From the NCBI GenBank assembly GCA_000027065.2, contig FN543096.1, forward strand, positions 1 through 53,842: a DNA stretch of 53,842 nt, given 5' to 3'. Shown in pieces: positions 26,981 through 37,035 of the stretch. A program made the translations under genes and the position numbers. The notes below the pieces were generated by a model. That model made no database searches. It saw nothing but the letters and a program-made list of their open reading frames with translations, and was not told the origin of the DNA. Position 1 is the stretch's first letter, and every line of letters starts with the position of its first letter. Origin of the DNA: Cronobacter turicensis z3032. Lineage in GTDB: Bacteria > Pseudomonadota > Gammaproteobacteria > Enterobacterales > Enterobacteriaceae.

Positions 26981-27406
26981 ATGAGCAACATCACCATTTA
27001 TCACAACCCGGCCTGCGGCACGTCGCGTAATACGCTGGAGATGATCCGCAACAGTGGTAATGAACCGACCGTTATTCATTACCTTGAAAATCCACCGTCA
27101 CGCGATGAGCTGGTCAAACTCATTGCAGATATGGGCATTTCAGTCCGGGCTTTGCTGCGCAAAAACGTCGAGCCTTATGAAGAACTGGGGCTTGCGGAAG
27201 ATAAGTTTACTGACGATCAGTTAATCGATTTTATGCTTCAGCATCCGATCCTGATTAACCGTCCGATTGTGGTGACACCGTTGGGAACGCGTCTGTGCCG
27301 CCCTTCCGAAGTGGTACTGGATATTCTTCCGGATGCGCAAAAAGGCGCATTTGCTAAGGAAGACGGCGAGAAAGTAGTAGATGAGGCAGGGAAACGGCTG
27401 AAATAA
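26981..27406 (+). CDS. arsC: ArsC glutaredoxin-dependent arsenate reductase
   Basis: A 141-residue cytosolic enzyme that reduces arsenate to arsenite for export. The catalytic Cys12 is in YHNPACGTSRNTL; the conserved Arg residues near 60, 94 and 107 are present. It starts 12 bases after arsB and is followed by a terminator. Confidence 0.96.
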   Translation: MSNITIYHNPACGTSRNTLEMIRNSGNEPTVIHYLENPPSRDELVKLIADMGISVRALLRKNVEPYEELGLAEDKFTDDQLIDFMLQHPILINRPIVVTPLGTRLCRPSEVVLDILPDAQKGAFAKEDGEKVVDEAGKRLK

Positions 27407-27409
27407 CCG

Positions 27410-27430
27410 AAAGGGGGCGATGCCCCCTTT
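27410..27430 (+). terminator. Terminator of the ars operon
   Basis: AAAGGGGGC pairs with GCCCCCTTT around a 3-base loop, immediately after arsC; also serves the convergent broken gene. Confidence 0.8.
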
Positions 27431-27438
27431 CTCCTGCC

Positions 27439-27868
27439 TCAGCGTCCGGGTACCGGACTGTCCGGCAGCGTACAGCTCCCTTTTCCCAGCTGACACTGCA
27501 GCAACACCGTGTCCAGCCAGCGGCCATGCTTGAAACCGATGTCCTTCAGCGTGCCGATTTCAGTAAATCCGGAGCGAAGATGCAGCGCTACAGACGCGAC
27601 GTTCGCACAGTCCCCCACAACCGCTATCATCTGGCGGTATCCCTGAGACCGGGCCCATGTTAAGGCATGATCGAGTAAGGCTTTTCCACCCCCCTGCAGG
27701 GCGATATACCAGGGAAATCCACGTGACTGAACGTTTTTCACCCGGGCAAGCATTTCCTGCGTGTTCGGGGGGGGCCGTCTCGAAGCTGCCTGTGCCGTGC
27801 AGGACATGATGGGCGTAAAAGCGGCGTATGGCGGGAATGTGCTGCTCTTCAGCATTGATAATGTGCAT
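27439..27868 (-). pseudogene. Broken arsN/PAT-type acetyltransferase
   Basis: A GNAT of the phosphinothricin/arsinothricin acetyltransferase type that is no longer complete. The start (MHIINAEEQHIPAIRRFYAH...FETAPP) and the next part (NTQEMLARVKNV) are in different frames, broken in a G8 run at 27767-27774. After FPWYIAL the frame passes straight to GGKALLDHALTW, losing about 40 residues of the central fold. The C-terminus (GFKHGRWLDTVLL-type) is normal. The internal deletion cannot be explained by a one-base error, so this copy is truly dead. Confidence 0.8.
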
Positions 27869-27989
27869 TGTATAACTCCTGTGACGTTGACTGACACACT
27901 ACCGGAATTCGCGACGGCAGATTAAGCGCTTCATCTTATGACCTGTATAAGGAAATGTTTTAAGTGGAGGTGGGGCGTCGTCCCACCTG

Positions 27990-28343
27990 TCAGCCCGCCA
28001 TTTCAGCCAGCAGGTCCACGCCTACCGGGTCGTCCTTCAGCAGTGGCGTCAGGGCAATGCGCTGTGCATAATGCCCGGCAACGTCGTCGATCAGCGGCAG
28101 TTCGCGACGGGCACGGGTGACCAGGAACGGGGAGGACGGCTTCGCGGCCGCGAGGCTGTTATTGATGACCCACGCCCAGGGTTCAATCCCGGCCCGGCGT
28201 AAGTCCTGCTGCAGCCCGGCCGCTTCCAGTACCGGCGTGGTTTCGGCAAGCGTCACGATAATGACTCTGGTCTTCTCCGGATCCTGCAGCTGCATCATTG
28301 GCGTTATCACGTGATCGTGAGCCTGCCCCATCTGGCGCACCAT
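27990..28343 (-). pseudogene. Fragment of a second arsA (C-terminal part)
   Basis: About 110 codons matching the end of ArsA, from HVITPMMQLQDPEKTRV through ETTPVLEAAGLQQDL to the stop. It is clearly diverged from the arsA of this plasmid (GIEPWAWVINNSLAAA versus GIHPWGWIINNSLSIA), so it derives from another ars operon and not from a recent duplication. The ATPase domains are missing. The broken arsN lies next downstream on the same strand, as in operons with arsA followed by an acetyltransferase gene. Confidence 0.85.
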
Positions 28344-28574
28344 TTACGCGGCATGGAGAAAACATGATCGGTGTTTATACCTCTCAGAAATGAGGTACGT
28401 CACAATATATATGGAAAAATGCATATGAATCCGTCACAGTAGAAACCGATTCCCGCTAAAAATGAAATGACCTTCATCCTTTGCTGACGGGCGCATTATG
28501 TCCCGCCGCCGGGAAGCCCAGGCAGGCTCGTTTTCTGACTGCCTATGAATACAGCAAACATACGGTACAGAGAA

Positions 28575-29072
28575 ATGGCAGAGATCATCATTAGAAAAAT
28601 GCACGAAGAGGACTGGTGTGCAGTCAGGGAAATTTATCAGGAAGGAATTGCAACAAGGAACGCCACCTTTCAGACCGCAGCACCTGAGTGGCTGGAATGG
28701 AATGAAGGGCATCTTCAGGACTGCCGCTACGTCGCCACTGTTGATAACAGAGTGGTGGGATGGGCTGCGCTATCTCCTTTTTCCCGCCGGCATGCATACC
28801 GCGGTGTCGCAGAGCTGAGCATTTATGTCAGTACTCATTTTCAGGGAAAAGGCGCAGGCAGGGCTTTGCTCTCCGGGCTGATAAAGGGCTCGGAAGGTGC
28901 GGGTTTCTGGACGCTACTTGCTGGCATCTTTCCGGAAAACCAGGCCAGTGTTGCTTTACATCGCAGCCAGGGATTCAGGGAAGTCGGCTGCCGGGAAAAA
29001 GTGGGTGAAATGAACGGAAAATGGAGAGATGTTCTCATTCTGGAAAGGCGTAGCCGGACAGTGGGTTGCTGA
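28575..29072 (+). CDS. arsN1: ArsN1/PAT-type N-acetyltransferase
   Basis: An intact 165-residue GNAT of the phosphinothricin/arsinothricin acetyltransferase type: IIIRKMHEEDWCAVREIYQEGI at the start, Q/R-x-x-G-x-G/A as HFQGKGAGRAL, then GFREVGCREKVGEMNGKWRDV at the end. These enzymes acetylate the amino group of glutamate analogues such as arsinothricin or phosphinothricin and so detoxify them. The start at 28575 fits the family; 28545 is an alternative. The ars setting favours the arsenical substrate, which is inference. Confidence 0.82.
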   Translation: MAEIIIRKMHEEDWCAVREIYQEGIATRNATFQTAAPEWLEWNEGHLQDCRYVATVDNRVVGWAALSPFSRRHAYRGVAELSIYVSTHFQGKGAGRALLSGLIKGSEGAGFWTLLAGIFPENQASVALHRSQGFREVGCREKVGEMNGKWRDVLILERRSRTVGC

Positions 29073-29077
29073 AAAAA

Positions 29078-29106
29078 AGAATGCCTCTGTTCATCAGAGG
29101 CATTCT
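29078..29106. terminator. Bidirectional terminator
   Basis: AGAATGCCTCTG pairs perfectly with CAGAGGCATTCT over 12 bases, between the convergent arsN1 and aquaporin fragment; an A7 run on the left gives a U tract for the minus-strand message. Confidence 0.8.
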
Positions 29107-29121
29107 GTCCTGGAAGGGACT

Positions 29122-29364
29122 TTATTCCGGTGAGGGTGACTTCAGTTGCGGCATAAACAGCTGGCAGCACGCAACAGCTGCAAGCCCGCCAGACAGCGGA
29201 GCGGCCCAGTACAGCCACTGATTATCCCAGTATCCCATGGCCAATGCCGGCCCGAAGCTACGGGCCGGGTTCATGCTTGCCCCCGTCAGCGGCCCGCCAA
29301 TAAAAGCATCAAGAAAAACAGCAATGCTGATAATCGCGGGGTTTCTGGTCGTGAGGATGCTCAT
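29122..29364 (-). pseudogene. Truncated aquaporin (MIP) gene
   Basis: The last 80 residues of a MIP-family channel, including the second NPA box in GASMNPARSFGPAL. The first two thirds, with the first NPA box, are missing: the coding sequence ends near 29365 where an antitoxin remnant on the other strand begins. MIP channels that pass arsenite are common beside ars operons. As it stands it cannot form a pore. Confidence 0.8.
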
Positions 29365-29372
29365 AATCCAGA

Positions 29373-29489
29373 CTTCAGGAACTGCGCGATCTGCTGGCCG
29401 AAGGGATCAGCAGCGGCGAGGCGAAACCATGGAACAAGAATGCATTCCTGAGGAATGTCAGGGCCAGGGTGGCAAATGAAAGAGATTGA
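29373..29489 (+). pseudogene. ParD-type antitoxin, C-terminal remnant
   Basis: Thirty-odd codons, LQELRDLLAEGISSGEAKPW and following, ending at TGA 29487-29489, match the C-terminal, toxin-binding half of ParD antitoxins. The DNA-binding N-terminus is absent, cut at the same point as the aquaporin gene. It overlaps the start of the toxin remnant by 14 bases, the usual arrangement. Confidence 0.7.
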
Positions 29490-29773
29490 GCTGACACCCA
29501 AAGCAGAAGAGGATCTGGAGGCCATCTGGGACTACAGCTTCAGACAGATCGGGGTTGTTCAGGCGGATGCATAGATCGGTCGTATAGCTGCAGTATTTGA
29601 TGTGCTGGCCATGCATGATATCGGCACGCATTGTGCAGAGCTGGGAGACGATATCTGCACACTGCCGGTAGAACCGGCATACGATCTATTTTGTATCATC
29701 ACATTCTATGGTTACGGTCATTCGTATTCTCAGCCAGTCTCAGGATACGGCGCGACATGCACCCTGGAGATGA
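29476..29773 (+). pseudogene. ParE/RelE-type toxin pseudogene
   Basis: Begins MKEIELTPKAEEDLEAIWDY as in ParE toxins, but TAG at 29572-29574 stops it after 32 codons. The frame continues with IGRIAAVFDVLA, then shifts near 29672; the conserved end TVIRILSQSQDTARHAPW is in a second frame, stopping at 29773. Two or more lesions plus a headless antitoxin make it a genuine pseudogene. Confidence 0.75.
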
Positions 29774-29876
29774 CCGGGGAACAGGATTCTCAAACAATAT
29801 AAGTTAATTGTGAGGTCGACATGACCAAAAAAAACATTGTGTATGGACTCTTTCATTATTATTCATTTCGCTTATA

Positions 29877-29902
29877 AAAAAAACGCTCCCGGACGGGAGC
29901 GT
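29877..29902 (-). terminator. Terminator of pcoE
   Basis: ACGCTCCC (29883-29890) and GGGAGCGT (29895-29902) pair, with an A run to the left that becomes a U tract in the minus-strand message. Confidence 0.8.
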
Positions 29903-29952
29903 AAGCCAGTGACTTCGGCGTCAAATGAGGGTCTGACAAGTGGAGCTGCGGG

Positions 29953-30387
29953 TTAATTCTGGGTGATCTGGCTGCGATGCTTTTCCGCCTGCTGCTGATG
30001 AATAACGGAAGATTGACCATTATTCGCCTTCTCATGCACAACAGCGGCTTTCTCATGCTCGTTCATTTCGGAAAATGATTTTGCTGTTTCGTTAGAAGCT
30101 GCTGGCTTGGATTTCATCATTTTTTTATGCATTTCAGCCATGTCCTGATGGGCAGCAGAATTGCCGTTTTGCATCATTTCATGGGACATTGCGGCCTGAT
30201 CGTGACCGCTCATATCCATCATTTTCATGCTCTCCCCCTGAACTGCACTTTTTTCAGCGGATGATTGCATCTGATGGGCAGGCGCCTGGGCATTATTTAC
30301 CTGGTCATGCATGTTCATTGTCTCTGCAGCCCAGGCAGATGAAGCGACAGCCATCATGGCAATAAAGGATACAAGGATCTTTTTCAT
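29953..30387 (-). CDS. pcoE: PcoE periplasmic copper-binding protein
   Basis: A 144-residue periplasmic protein with a signal peptide (to AWAAE) and many Met and His residues (MKMMDMSGHDQAAMSHEMM, HKKMMKS). It binds copper in the periplasm and lowers the free-ion load. Related to SilE of this plasmid. The ATG at 30387 matches the family; the upstream 30420 start does not. It is transcribed apart from pcoABCDRS from a promoter with the box at 30559-30576. Confidence 0.94.
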   Translation of the reverse strand: MKKILVSFIAMMAVASSAWAAETMNMHDQVNNAQAPAHQMQSSAEKSAVQGESMKMMDMSGHDQAAMSHEMMQNGNSAAHQDMAEMHKKMMKSKPAASNETAKSFSEMNEHEKAAVVHEKANNGQSSVIHQQQAEKHRSQITQN

Positions 30388-30558
30388 GGTTGGGTCTCCG
30401 GTGTTTTCATACCCGAACAATCAATGCTTATAACAGAGAAAGCATTTGATCTCAGGGCTGGTTGATCATCACGCCAGGAACCGGGCGATTGAATTATCAC
30501 GCTGTCCTGATTTATGGCGGATTATAAAAAACCGCCTCTGTTTATCGCGTGACTGAAC

Positions 30559-30576
30559 GATGACATTTTTGTCACC
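30559..30576. promoter_or_regulatory. PcoR/CusR-type box before pcoE
   Basis: TGACA-TTTT-TGTCA at 30561-30574, the core of the copper box recognised by PcoR, SilR and CusR, upstream of pcoE. Confidence 0.7.
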
Positions 30577-30602
30577 TTCCGGGTTTCTCCTGAATAACGG
30601 TA

Positions 30603-32003
30603 TTAATCCATTAACAGACGCACACTGAACACAATTTCCCGCCCCTGCTGTTCTGCTGACAGCTCGCCGCCGTGAGCATGAATGATCGACCTTGTAATTG
30701 ATAATCCCAGCCCCGCGCCTTCCGTGTTGTAGAACCTTGATGAGTCTGCGCGATAGAACCGGTCAAACAAACGTTCCAGATTAGCGGGAACCTGGCCGGA
30801 CATCGTATTCGTAATCATCACGTTCACACAGTCACTGTCACGCTCAAGGTGTATCGCTGTACAGGTGTTATCGGGAGAATACTTGATTGCATTGGAAAGC
30901 AGGTTACTGAAAGCACGTCGGAGCATATCGCTGTCTCCGGCAACAACGCCCTCTCCTTCAACCGTGATTGTCTTTCCTGTTTCGTCTGCCAGGGGCTCGA
31001 ACAACTCACGTAATTCATTCAGTTCGGCTGCCAGATCCACATCATGTTTATCCAGCCGCAGCAGACCATGCTCTGAACGTGCCAGAAAAAGCATGTCACT
31101 GGTCATTCGTGACAACCTTTTCAGTTCTTCCAGGTTAGCGAATAAAATTTCGCGGTAATGCGAAACATCCCTTTCCTTAGCCAGTGCAAACTGCGTCTGC
31201 ATCATCAGATTACTGACTGGTGTGCGCAGCTCATGCGCGATGTCAGACGAGAAATCTGACAGTTTCCGGAATGCCCCCTCCAGGCGATCAAACATATTAT
31301 TGAACTCCTGCATGGTCTCAGAGATTTCCGGCGGAGCCAGATCGGGATTTAGACGCTGATCCAGGCTGTGTACGGTCATGGAGGAAGCCAGACTGGTCAT
31401 TTCCCGTAGCGGTTTCAGACCAATACGTGTGGTCAGCCAGCCCAGAAAAACAGAAATAAAGACCAGACCGATATTGAACCAGAACAGCCAGGTACTGAGT
31501 TTGTCCATAAACAGGGTGTGATACCCAGTATCCGTGGCAACCGTAATGATGACATGTTTGCTTTTACCCTGTTCCGGCGTCACGGCAACCCGCCGCGAGA
31601 TACTGCGGTACACGGTGTTATTTTCTTCCGTCTGGATCATATAGTCGAGAATATCACCCGACTTATTAAGCAGGACCGCTGGAACAACAGAATTTTTGGC
31701 ATAGAGTTCAACAATTTTTTCATTTTCCATGTTTTTTATAGAAATGAATAAGCCATTGTGCCCCACCATCGCATCGTTTATTTTTTCTGATAATGACTTA
31801 ATATCCGTTTTGTTCCTGAACGTCTCTGTTTTAAGAAACTCTTCGGTGAGCTGAAGTTTACCTGTCAGAAAATCGCGGTCCTGATTATCGAAATAGCCAT
31901 TAAGGGTGCTAATCAGGATAAAACTTGATAACCACCATACCGTAAGCATCACCGCAGAAAAAATCAGGCTCAGGCGTGTGGTCAGGGAAATTTTGAACCT
32001 CAC
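30603..32003 (-). CDS. pcoS: PcoS copper sensor histidine kinase
   Basis: A 466-residue inner-membrane kinase. Two helices (about 12-33 and 170-190) bracket a periplasmic sensor domain; then a HAMP segment, the phospho-acceptor in DIAHELRTPVSNL, and the ATP-binding domain with NLLSNAIKY and GAGLGLSI. It phosphorylates PcoR when periplasmic copper rises. Its start overlaps the pcoR stop by 4 bases. Frame intact. Confidence 0.95.
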   Translation of the reverse strand: MRFKISLTTRLSLIFSAVMLTVWWLSSFILISTLNGYFDNQDRDFLTGKLQLTEEFLKTETFRNKTDIKSLSEKINDAMVGHNGLFISIKNMENEKIVELYAKNSVVPAVLLNKSGDILDYMIQTEENNTVYRSISRRVAVTPEQGKSKHVIITVATDTGYHTLFMDKLSTWLFWFNIGLVFISVFLGWLTTRIGLKPLREMTSLASSMTVHSLDQRLNPDLAPPEISETMQEFNNMFDRLEGAFRKLSDFSSDIAHELRTPVSNLMMQTQFALAKERDVSHYREILFANLEELKRLSRMTSDMLFLARSEHGLLRLDKHDVDLAAELNELRELFEPLADETGKTITVEGEGVVAGDSDMLRRAFSNLLSNAIKYSPDNTCTAIHLERDSDCVNVMITNTMSGQVPANLERLFDRFYRADSSRFYNTEGAGLGLSITRSIIHAHGGELSAEQQGREIVFSVRLLMD

Positions 32004-32686
32004 TCTTCTCTGATCTCCAGGACATATCCGGCACCGCGAACGGTATGGATCAGTTTTGGCTCAAAGTCATCATCAATTTTACTTCTCAGACGTCTCACGG
32101 CGACATCAATCACATTCGTATCACTGTCAAAATTCATGTTCCAGACCAGGGACGAGATAAGACTCCTGGGTAACACTTCTCCGGTGCGTTGCAGCAGCAA
32201 CTCAAGCAGAACGTATTCTTTACCGGTGAGATGGATCTTCTTCCCCGAACGGATCACGGTCCGGCGCACCATATCAACGGTCATATCGGCGATGGTGCAG
32301 ACTGTTGCGGCCTGCGAGCGTGCCCGGCGCAGTAGGGTTCTTACACGTGCAACCAGCTCCGTAAAATCAAAGGGCTTAATCAGGTAGTCATCTGCGCCAA
32401 GCTCCAGTCCTTTCACTTTGTCCCGCACGTTGTCCTTTGCGGTTAAAAACAGGACCGGTTCTTCGTGCCCGGACTCCCTCAGTGCGCTGATGATTTGCCA
32501 CCCGTCGAGGAAAGGCAGCATCACGTCCAGTATTATCAAATCATACTGTCCCTTCGACGCGGCCCCGAGACCATCGCGGCCATTATTAAAGAGATCGGCC
32601 TGATAGCCTTCCTCAACCAGTCCCTGCTGCAGGTAACGACCTGTTTTTTGTTCGTCTTCAACGATTAAAATACGCTGCATGGTCAA
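32000..32686 (-). CDS. pcoR: PcoR copper response regulator
   Basis: An OmpR/PhoB-family regulator. The receiver domain has the phosphorylation Asp in LIILDVMLPF and Lys in LIKPFDF; the C-terminal winged helix ends VIDVAVRRLRSKI...VRGAGYVLE. The true start is probably the ATG at 32680 (MQRILIVEDE), giving 226 residues. It activates pcoA and pcoE through inverted repeats. Confidence 0.95.
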   Translation of the reverse strand: MTMQRILIVEDEQKTGRYLQQGLVEEGYQADLFNNGRDGLGAASKGQYDLIILDVMLPFLDGWQIISALRESGHEEPVLFLTAKDNVRDKVKGLELGADDYLIKPFDFTELVARVRTLLRRARSQAATVCTIADMTVDMVRRTVIRSGKKIHLTGKEYVLLELLLQRTGEVLPRSLISSLVWNMNFDSDTNVIDVAVRRLRSKIDDDFEPKLIHTVRGAGYVLEIREE

Positions 32687-32734
32687 CTCGCTGATATGAA
32701 AGTAAAAATCTCACGCATGAGCTTTGGCTGTCCC

Positions 32735-33664
32735 CTAGCTGACCTGAGACGGAGCAAGCATTCCGAGCCACGCTACGGCGCCCAGAATGATAATCGCAAC
32801 AACGAATTCTGTCAGGATGCTGTTTCGCATCAGGGCAACGCTGCGATCATAATTCCCTTCCCTGACCATAACTTCAAGCCGGGGACCCAGGTGAAACCGG
32901 TTTGCTGCAGCCAGAAGAAGCATCAGAACAAACAGAGCCGTCTTGGCAAGCAATATCCTCCCCCAGGAACTGTTGAATAAGGGAGTTAAGTTACCCTCAG
33001 CAATATACAGATAGTTGACCAGCGCACTCAGGATCAGGGCTACAACAATCACCGTTCCTGCCGTGGCAAATTTTGCCAGGGAGTCAGATATCACAATGAC
33101 GCTCTGTGCATTATGCTCGTTTCTGCGCATCAGCAGGATAGCAAATGCAACCAGAGCACCTGTCCAGGCACCTGCAGCGCCGAGATGGGTCAGATCGCTC
33201 AGTAAATGGAGATAGTAATGCAGACCGTCATGCATAACGGCGTGTCCTCCCCAGGCAAGTGTAGCCAGCGCCACGCCCCCACTCATCGTCATCAGCAGGC
33301 AGGACAATACTCTCTTATTAGTGTAAAGGAACAAAGCACCGAGTGTGGTAAACAGGGCACAGAGCCTGACAATCCAGCTAATACCCACATCAGTTTCTTC
33401 TATCACCATCTCGATAACATGGATGGATAATTCTCTGAGGTCAGTTACTCCACTCATGGCATTAGATACCAGGAGCATATTAATGCCAGTAAGAATGATG
33501 CCTGTAACAACAGCAAAGGTTATAAACGACCTGAAATTAGTCAGGTTATAGGTTTCATGTCTGACACCGCTTATTCCATATATCTGAAAAAATGGCAATC
33601 CAAATATTACCATCAAATCCAAATAAAGAAGAAAACGAATAACAATCATAATCAGGTCGTTCAT
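32735..33664 (-). CDS. pcoD: PcoD inner-membrane copper protein
   Basis: A 309-residue protein with about eight membrane helices, CopD family, matching PcoD in length. Met and His residues in the loops ([14 protein letters not shown]) are candidate copper ligands. It works with PcoC in moving copper across the inner membrane, probably to supply PcoA. It starts 4 bases after the pcoC stop. Frame intact. Confidence 0.94.
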
Positions 33665-33668
33665 AATA

Positions 33669-34049
33669 TTACTTCACTGTAAAGGTGTAATTACCGGTAA
33701 TAGGGTGCGTATCTGAAGAAACCGCGCGCCAGTCAACACGATAAGTGCCAGCGGGTAAAGGCTCTCGCGGAATAATGACCATCGATTTAGGGTCAGCGCC
33801 TGGCGCCACTTTTGCCGCGACCGGCATCGGAGAATGTGATGACATGCCTTTCATACCCGTCATCGTTAATTTTGCACCTGAGAATTTCACGGTCAGATTT
33901 TCCGAGAAATTAAGCTGAATCTTTTCCGGGGCCGCTACGGCTGAATCAGCCTGTGGCACAGAGCTTTTTAATTCCGGATGGGCCATAGCAGAGAAAGCAA
34001 CGCCCATAACGAGGCCACCTGCAAGAATGGCTTTATTTAAAATCGACAT
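33669..34049 (-). CDS. pcoC: PcoC periplasmic copper carrier
   Basis: A 126-residue CopC-family protein. The signal peptide ends AMA, leaving His as first mature residue ([11 protein letters not shown]), the Cu(II) ligand. The Met-rich loop [14 protein letters not shown] binds Cu(I). It passes copper to PcoD or PcoA. Frame intact. Confidence 0.95.
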
Positions 34050-34088
34050 TTTATTTACCTGTTTAGTTGAGTGTTTTATATCAGTGCG

Positions 34089-34988
34089 TTAAAACCAGAT
34101 TCTGGCTCCCGCCAGGAATACTACCTGATGGTCTTTCTCACCTTCTCTTTTCGCCATATCGGATGTTTTCCCGTAAAGTTGATTCCAGGAAACGCCTATA
34201 TAGGGTGCAAACTCACGGCGTATTTCATAGCGCAGCCGGAGCCCCAGCTCTGTGTCAGTCAGTCCCCTGCCGCGACCCCGCGATTCATCATCCTGACTGT
34301 AGAAATTCACCTCATAGGATGGCTGGAGTATGAGCCGGTTAGTCAGTAAAACGTCGTATTCTCCTCCCAGACGAAGGGCTGCTTTTCCGCCATTACTGAC
34401 AAAACCCGTAATTTCAGACTCAAAATTATAGAGTGCCAGCCCCTGAAAACCGACAGCAGCCCAGGTCCGGGCAGAAGCAGGTCTGAAATCCTGCCTGACA
34501 CCCGCAACCAAATCCCACCATGGGCCAACCGCATGTCCCCAGAGTAACTGCGCTTCAGCCGCCTCCGTTTCCCCATTGCTTCGTTCACCTTCACTCTTTA
34601 GCCAAATCCGATCTGTGTCGCCTCCAATCCAGCTGTTAACACTCCAGCTGAAATTGTTGGTGTTATCCGACCGTTGCCATTCCAGTTGATCCAGCAGAAC
34701 CAGATAATTAATCGCACTGTCGTGAATCGCATGCCCCTGTAAATTGCCGAATGCAGCCTTCCGGTCGGCATCGGTAACAGGCGGAATTGGCGTTCTGCTC
34801 TCAGTTACAATGGGCTCCATTGACGTCATCTCAGTGAAATTCTCATCTGCTGGCATCTGCATGGCAGACATGTCGTGCCCGGCGTGGGGATCTGCAGAGA
34901 CGGAGCCCGCCGCAATAGAAAGCTGTGAGGTAAACAAACCGGCGACCAGAACAGGTATGGCCTTCAAATTTCTCTTCATTCGCATCAT
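34089..34988 (-). CDS. pcoB: PcoB outer-membrane copper resistance protein
   Basis: A 299-residue protein (296 from ATG 34979) with a signal peptide, a short Met/His segment (DPHAGHDMSAMQM) and a beta-barrel pattern ending in Phe, as in outer-membrane proteins. CopB/PcoB family; thought to bind or exclude copper at the outer membrane. Its start overlaps the pcoA stop. Confidence 0.94.
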   Translation of the reverse strand: MMRMKRNLKAIPVLVAGLFTSQLSIAAGSVSADPHAGHDMSAMQMPADENFTEMTSMEPIVTESRTPIPPVTDADRKAAFGNLQGHAIHDSAINYLVLLDQLEWQRSDNTNNFSWSVNSWIGGDTDRIWLKSEGERSNGETEAAEAQLLWGHAVGPWWDLVAGVRQDFRPASARTWAAVGFQGLALYNFESEITGFVSNGGKAALRLGGEYDVLLTNRLILQPSYEVNFYSQDDESRGRGRGLTDTELGLRLRYEIRREFAPYIGVSWNQLYGKTSDMAKREGEKDHQVVFLAGARIWF

Positions 34989-36807
34989 TCCTCCACCCGG
35001 ACTTCACGAAACATTCCCATTTCCATGTGATAGAGCAAATGGCAGTGATACGCCCAGCGGCCAAGCGCATCTGCTGTCACTCTGTAACTGCGTTTTGTAC
35101 CAGGGGGAACATCTATTGTGTGTTTACGAACCATGAAATTACCGTTTTCATCTTCCAGATCGCTCCACATACCATGCAGGTGAATGGGGTGAGTCATCAT
35201 GGTATCGTTGATCAGCGTGATCCTGAGCCGCTCACCGTATTTCAGCAGCACCGGTGCGGCATCTGAAAACTTGATTCCGTTAAATGACCAGGCAAACTTT
35301 TCCATGTGGCCGGTTAAATGCAGTTCTATGGTACGGCCAGGTTCACGTCCGTCAGGATCCTCAAAGCGGCTTTTCAAATCCGCGTACGTGAGAACCTTTC
35401 TTCCGTTATTTCGAAGACCAATACCCGGATCATTTAATTTCGGAGAGACGCTCATCGCCTGCATATCAACCAGTGGGTTATCCGTTTCTGACGCAGGATG
35501 ACTTTGCATACCCGGCATTCCGGCCATCCGGGAATGATCCATACCGGCCATGCTGCTGTGATCCATGGGCGCGGAGGATGTCCCGCTATCCGGAAGGTCA
35601 GCACCGTCCATAGACATCATCTCTCCGCTGTTATCCATGCCTCCCATCTGGCTGTGGTCCATTCCTGCCATATCATGTCCCATTCCCCCCATACCCATAT
35701 CTTCCATGGTCAACAGAGGACGGGGATCGAGGGGGGAACGGCAGCACTTAACCCCTCTCTCGTGGCCAGTGTCCCTCGAGCGTAACCGGTCCTGTCCATG
35801 GATTGTGCGAAGATGGTATAGGCCTCACCCTGAGGCTCCACAATGACATCATAGGTTTCGGCAACGGCAATCCTGAATTCGTCAACGGTAACCGGGTTTA
35901 CATACTGGCCATCTGCAGCCACGACCGTCATTTTCAGCCCGGGGATACGGATATCGAAATAGGTCATTGCCGAGCCGTTGATAAACCGTAAGCGTATCTT
36001 TTCACCGGGACGGAACAGTCCGGTCCAGTTTTTCAGCGGGGCCTGCCCGTTCATGAGATAGGTGTAGGTGTAGCCACTGACATCCGCGAGGTCAGTCGGA
36101 TTCATTTTCATTTCAGCCCACATTTTCCGATCGGCAATGGTGGCTGACAGCCCCCTGGTATTCACGTCGCGGAAAAAAGAGCCAACGGTTGGTTTATTGA
36201 AATTGTAGTAATCCGACTGTTTTTTTAATTTTTTCAGCAGGCTGTGAGGATTTTCATCGGTCCAGTCAGACAACATGACCACATGCTCACGATCGTAAGC
36301 AAACGGTTCTGGCTCCCTGGCATCGATGATAATGGCACCGTATACCCCCTCCTGTTCCTGCAGACCGGAATGGCTGTGGTACCAGTAAGTCCCGTTCTGC
36401 TTAACCTTAAAGGTGTAAACGTAGGTATCATCAGGCTCTATGCCCATAAAACTCAGCCCCGGAACACCATCCATATTGGCCGGAAGAATAATGCCGTGCC
36501 AGTGAATGGACGTCTGTTCATTAAGACGGTTTTTGACCTTCAGGGTAATGGTGTCACCTTCTTTCCAGCGAAGAACGGGCCCCGGCAGGCCTCCATTGAT
36601 TGTTTTGGCCTGACGCTCACTGCCCGTGATATTGACGGCCGTTTCACCAATGGTCAGGTCAAACTGAGTACCCTGCAGGGATGCGGCAACTGGCAGGCTC
36701 AGACTGGAACGCGCATTGAAACTCCATACGCCAAGACTTCCGGCTACGCCAGAGAGGGTTAACCCCTTCAGGAAAGTTCGTCGAGACGTTTTCAACAGCA
36801 TGCGCAT
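34985..36807 (-). CDS. pcoA: PcoA multicopper oxidase (frameshifted)
   Basis: A periplasmic oxidase that converts Cu(I) to less toxic Cu(II). SRRTFLKG at the start is a twin-arginine signal. The first frame holds HWHG and WYHSHSG copper ligands; the second holds the MGGMGHDMAGMDHSQM repeats and the type 1/trinuclear ligands HPIHLHG and YHCHLLYHMEMGM. They join if the G6 run at 35731-35736 is read as G7, giving 605 residues from ATG 36801, the PcoA length. As written the product would lose the C-terminal copper sites. Confidence 0.93.
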
Positions 36808-36917
36808 TCCCTTATTTAAAGTATGGTTACTGACAGAATTCGAGAACCGATTTAAATTAAATTACTGGTTCATCCACTTACAATGAATTGAATCTAGCAC
36901 ACCTTAAGAAACAAATT

Positions 36918-36935
36918 CATTACAATCGTGTAATG
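36918..36935. promoter_or_regulatory. Candidate copper box before pcoA
   Basis: CATTACA-ATCG-TGTAATG, a perfect 7-4-7 inverted repeat with the same geometry as the boxes before silE, silC/silR and pcoE. It lies between the divergent pcoA and the pcoE-like gene and could serve both. Confidence 0.6.
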
Positions 36936-37035
36936 TACATAGCTGTATTACATTTACGTCATCTTCCCCACAGGTTGATTATTTTTATATATGATCATAA
37001 GGACATCTTTTATGTACCTCAGAAGGTAATTACAC

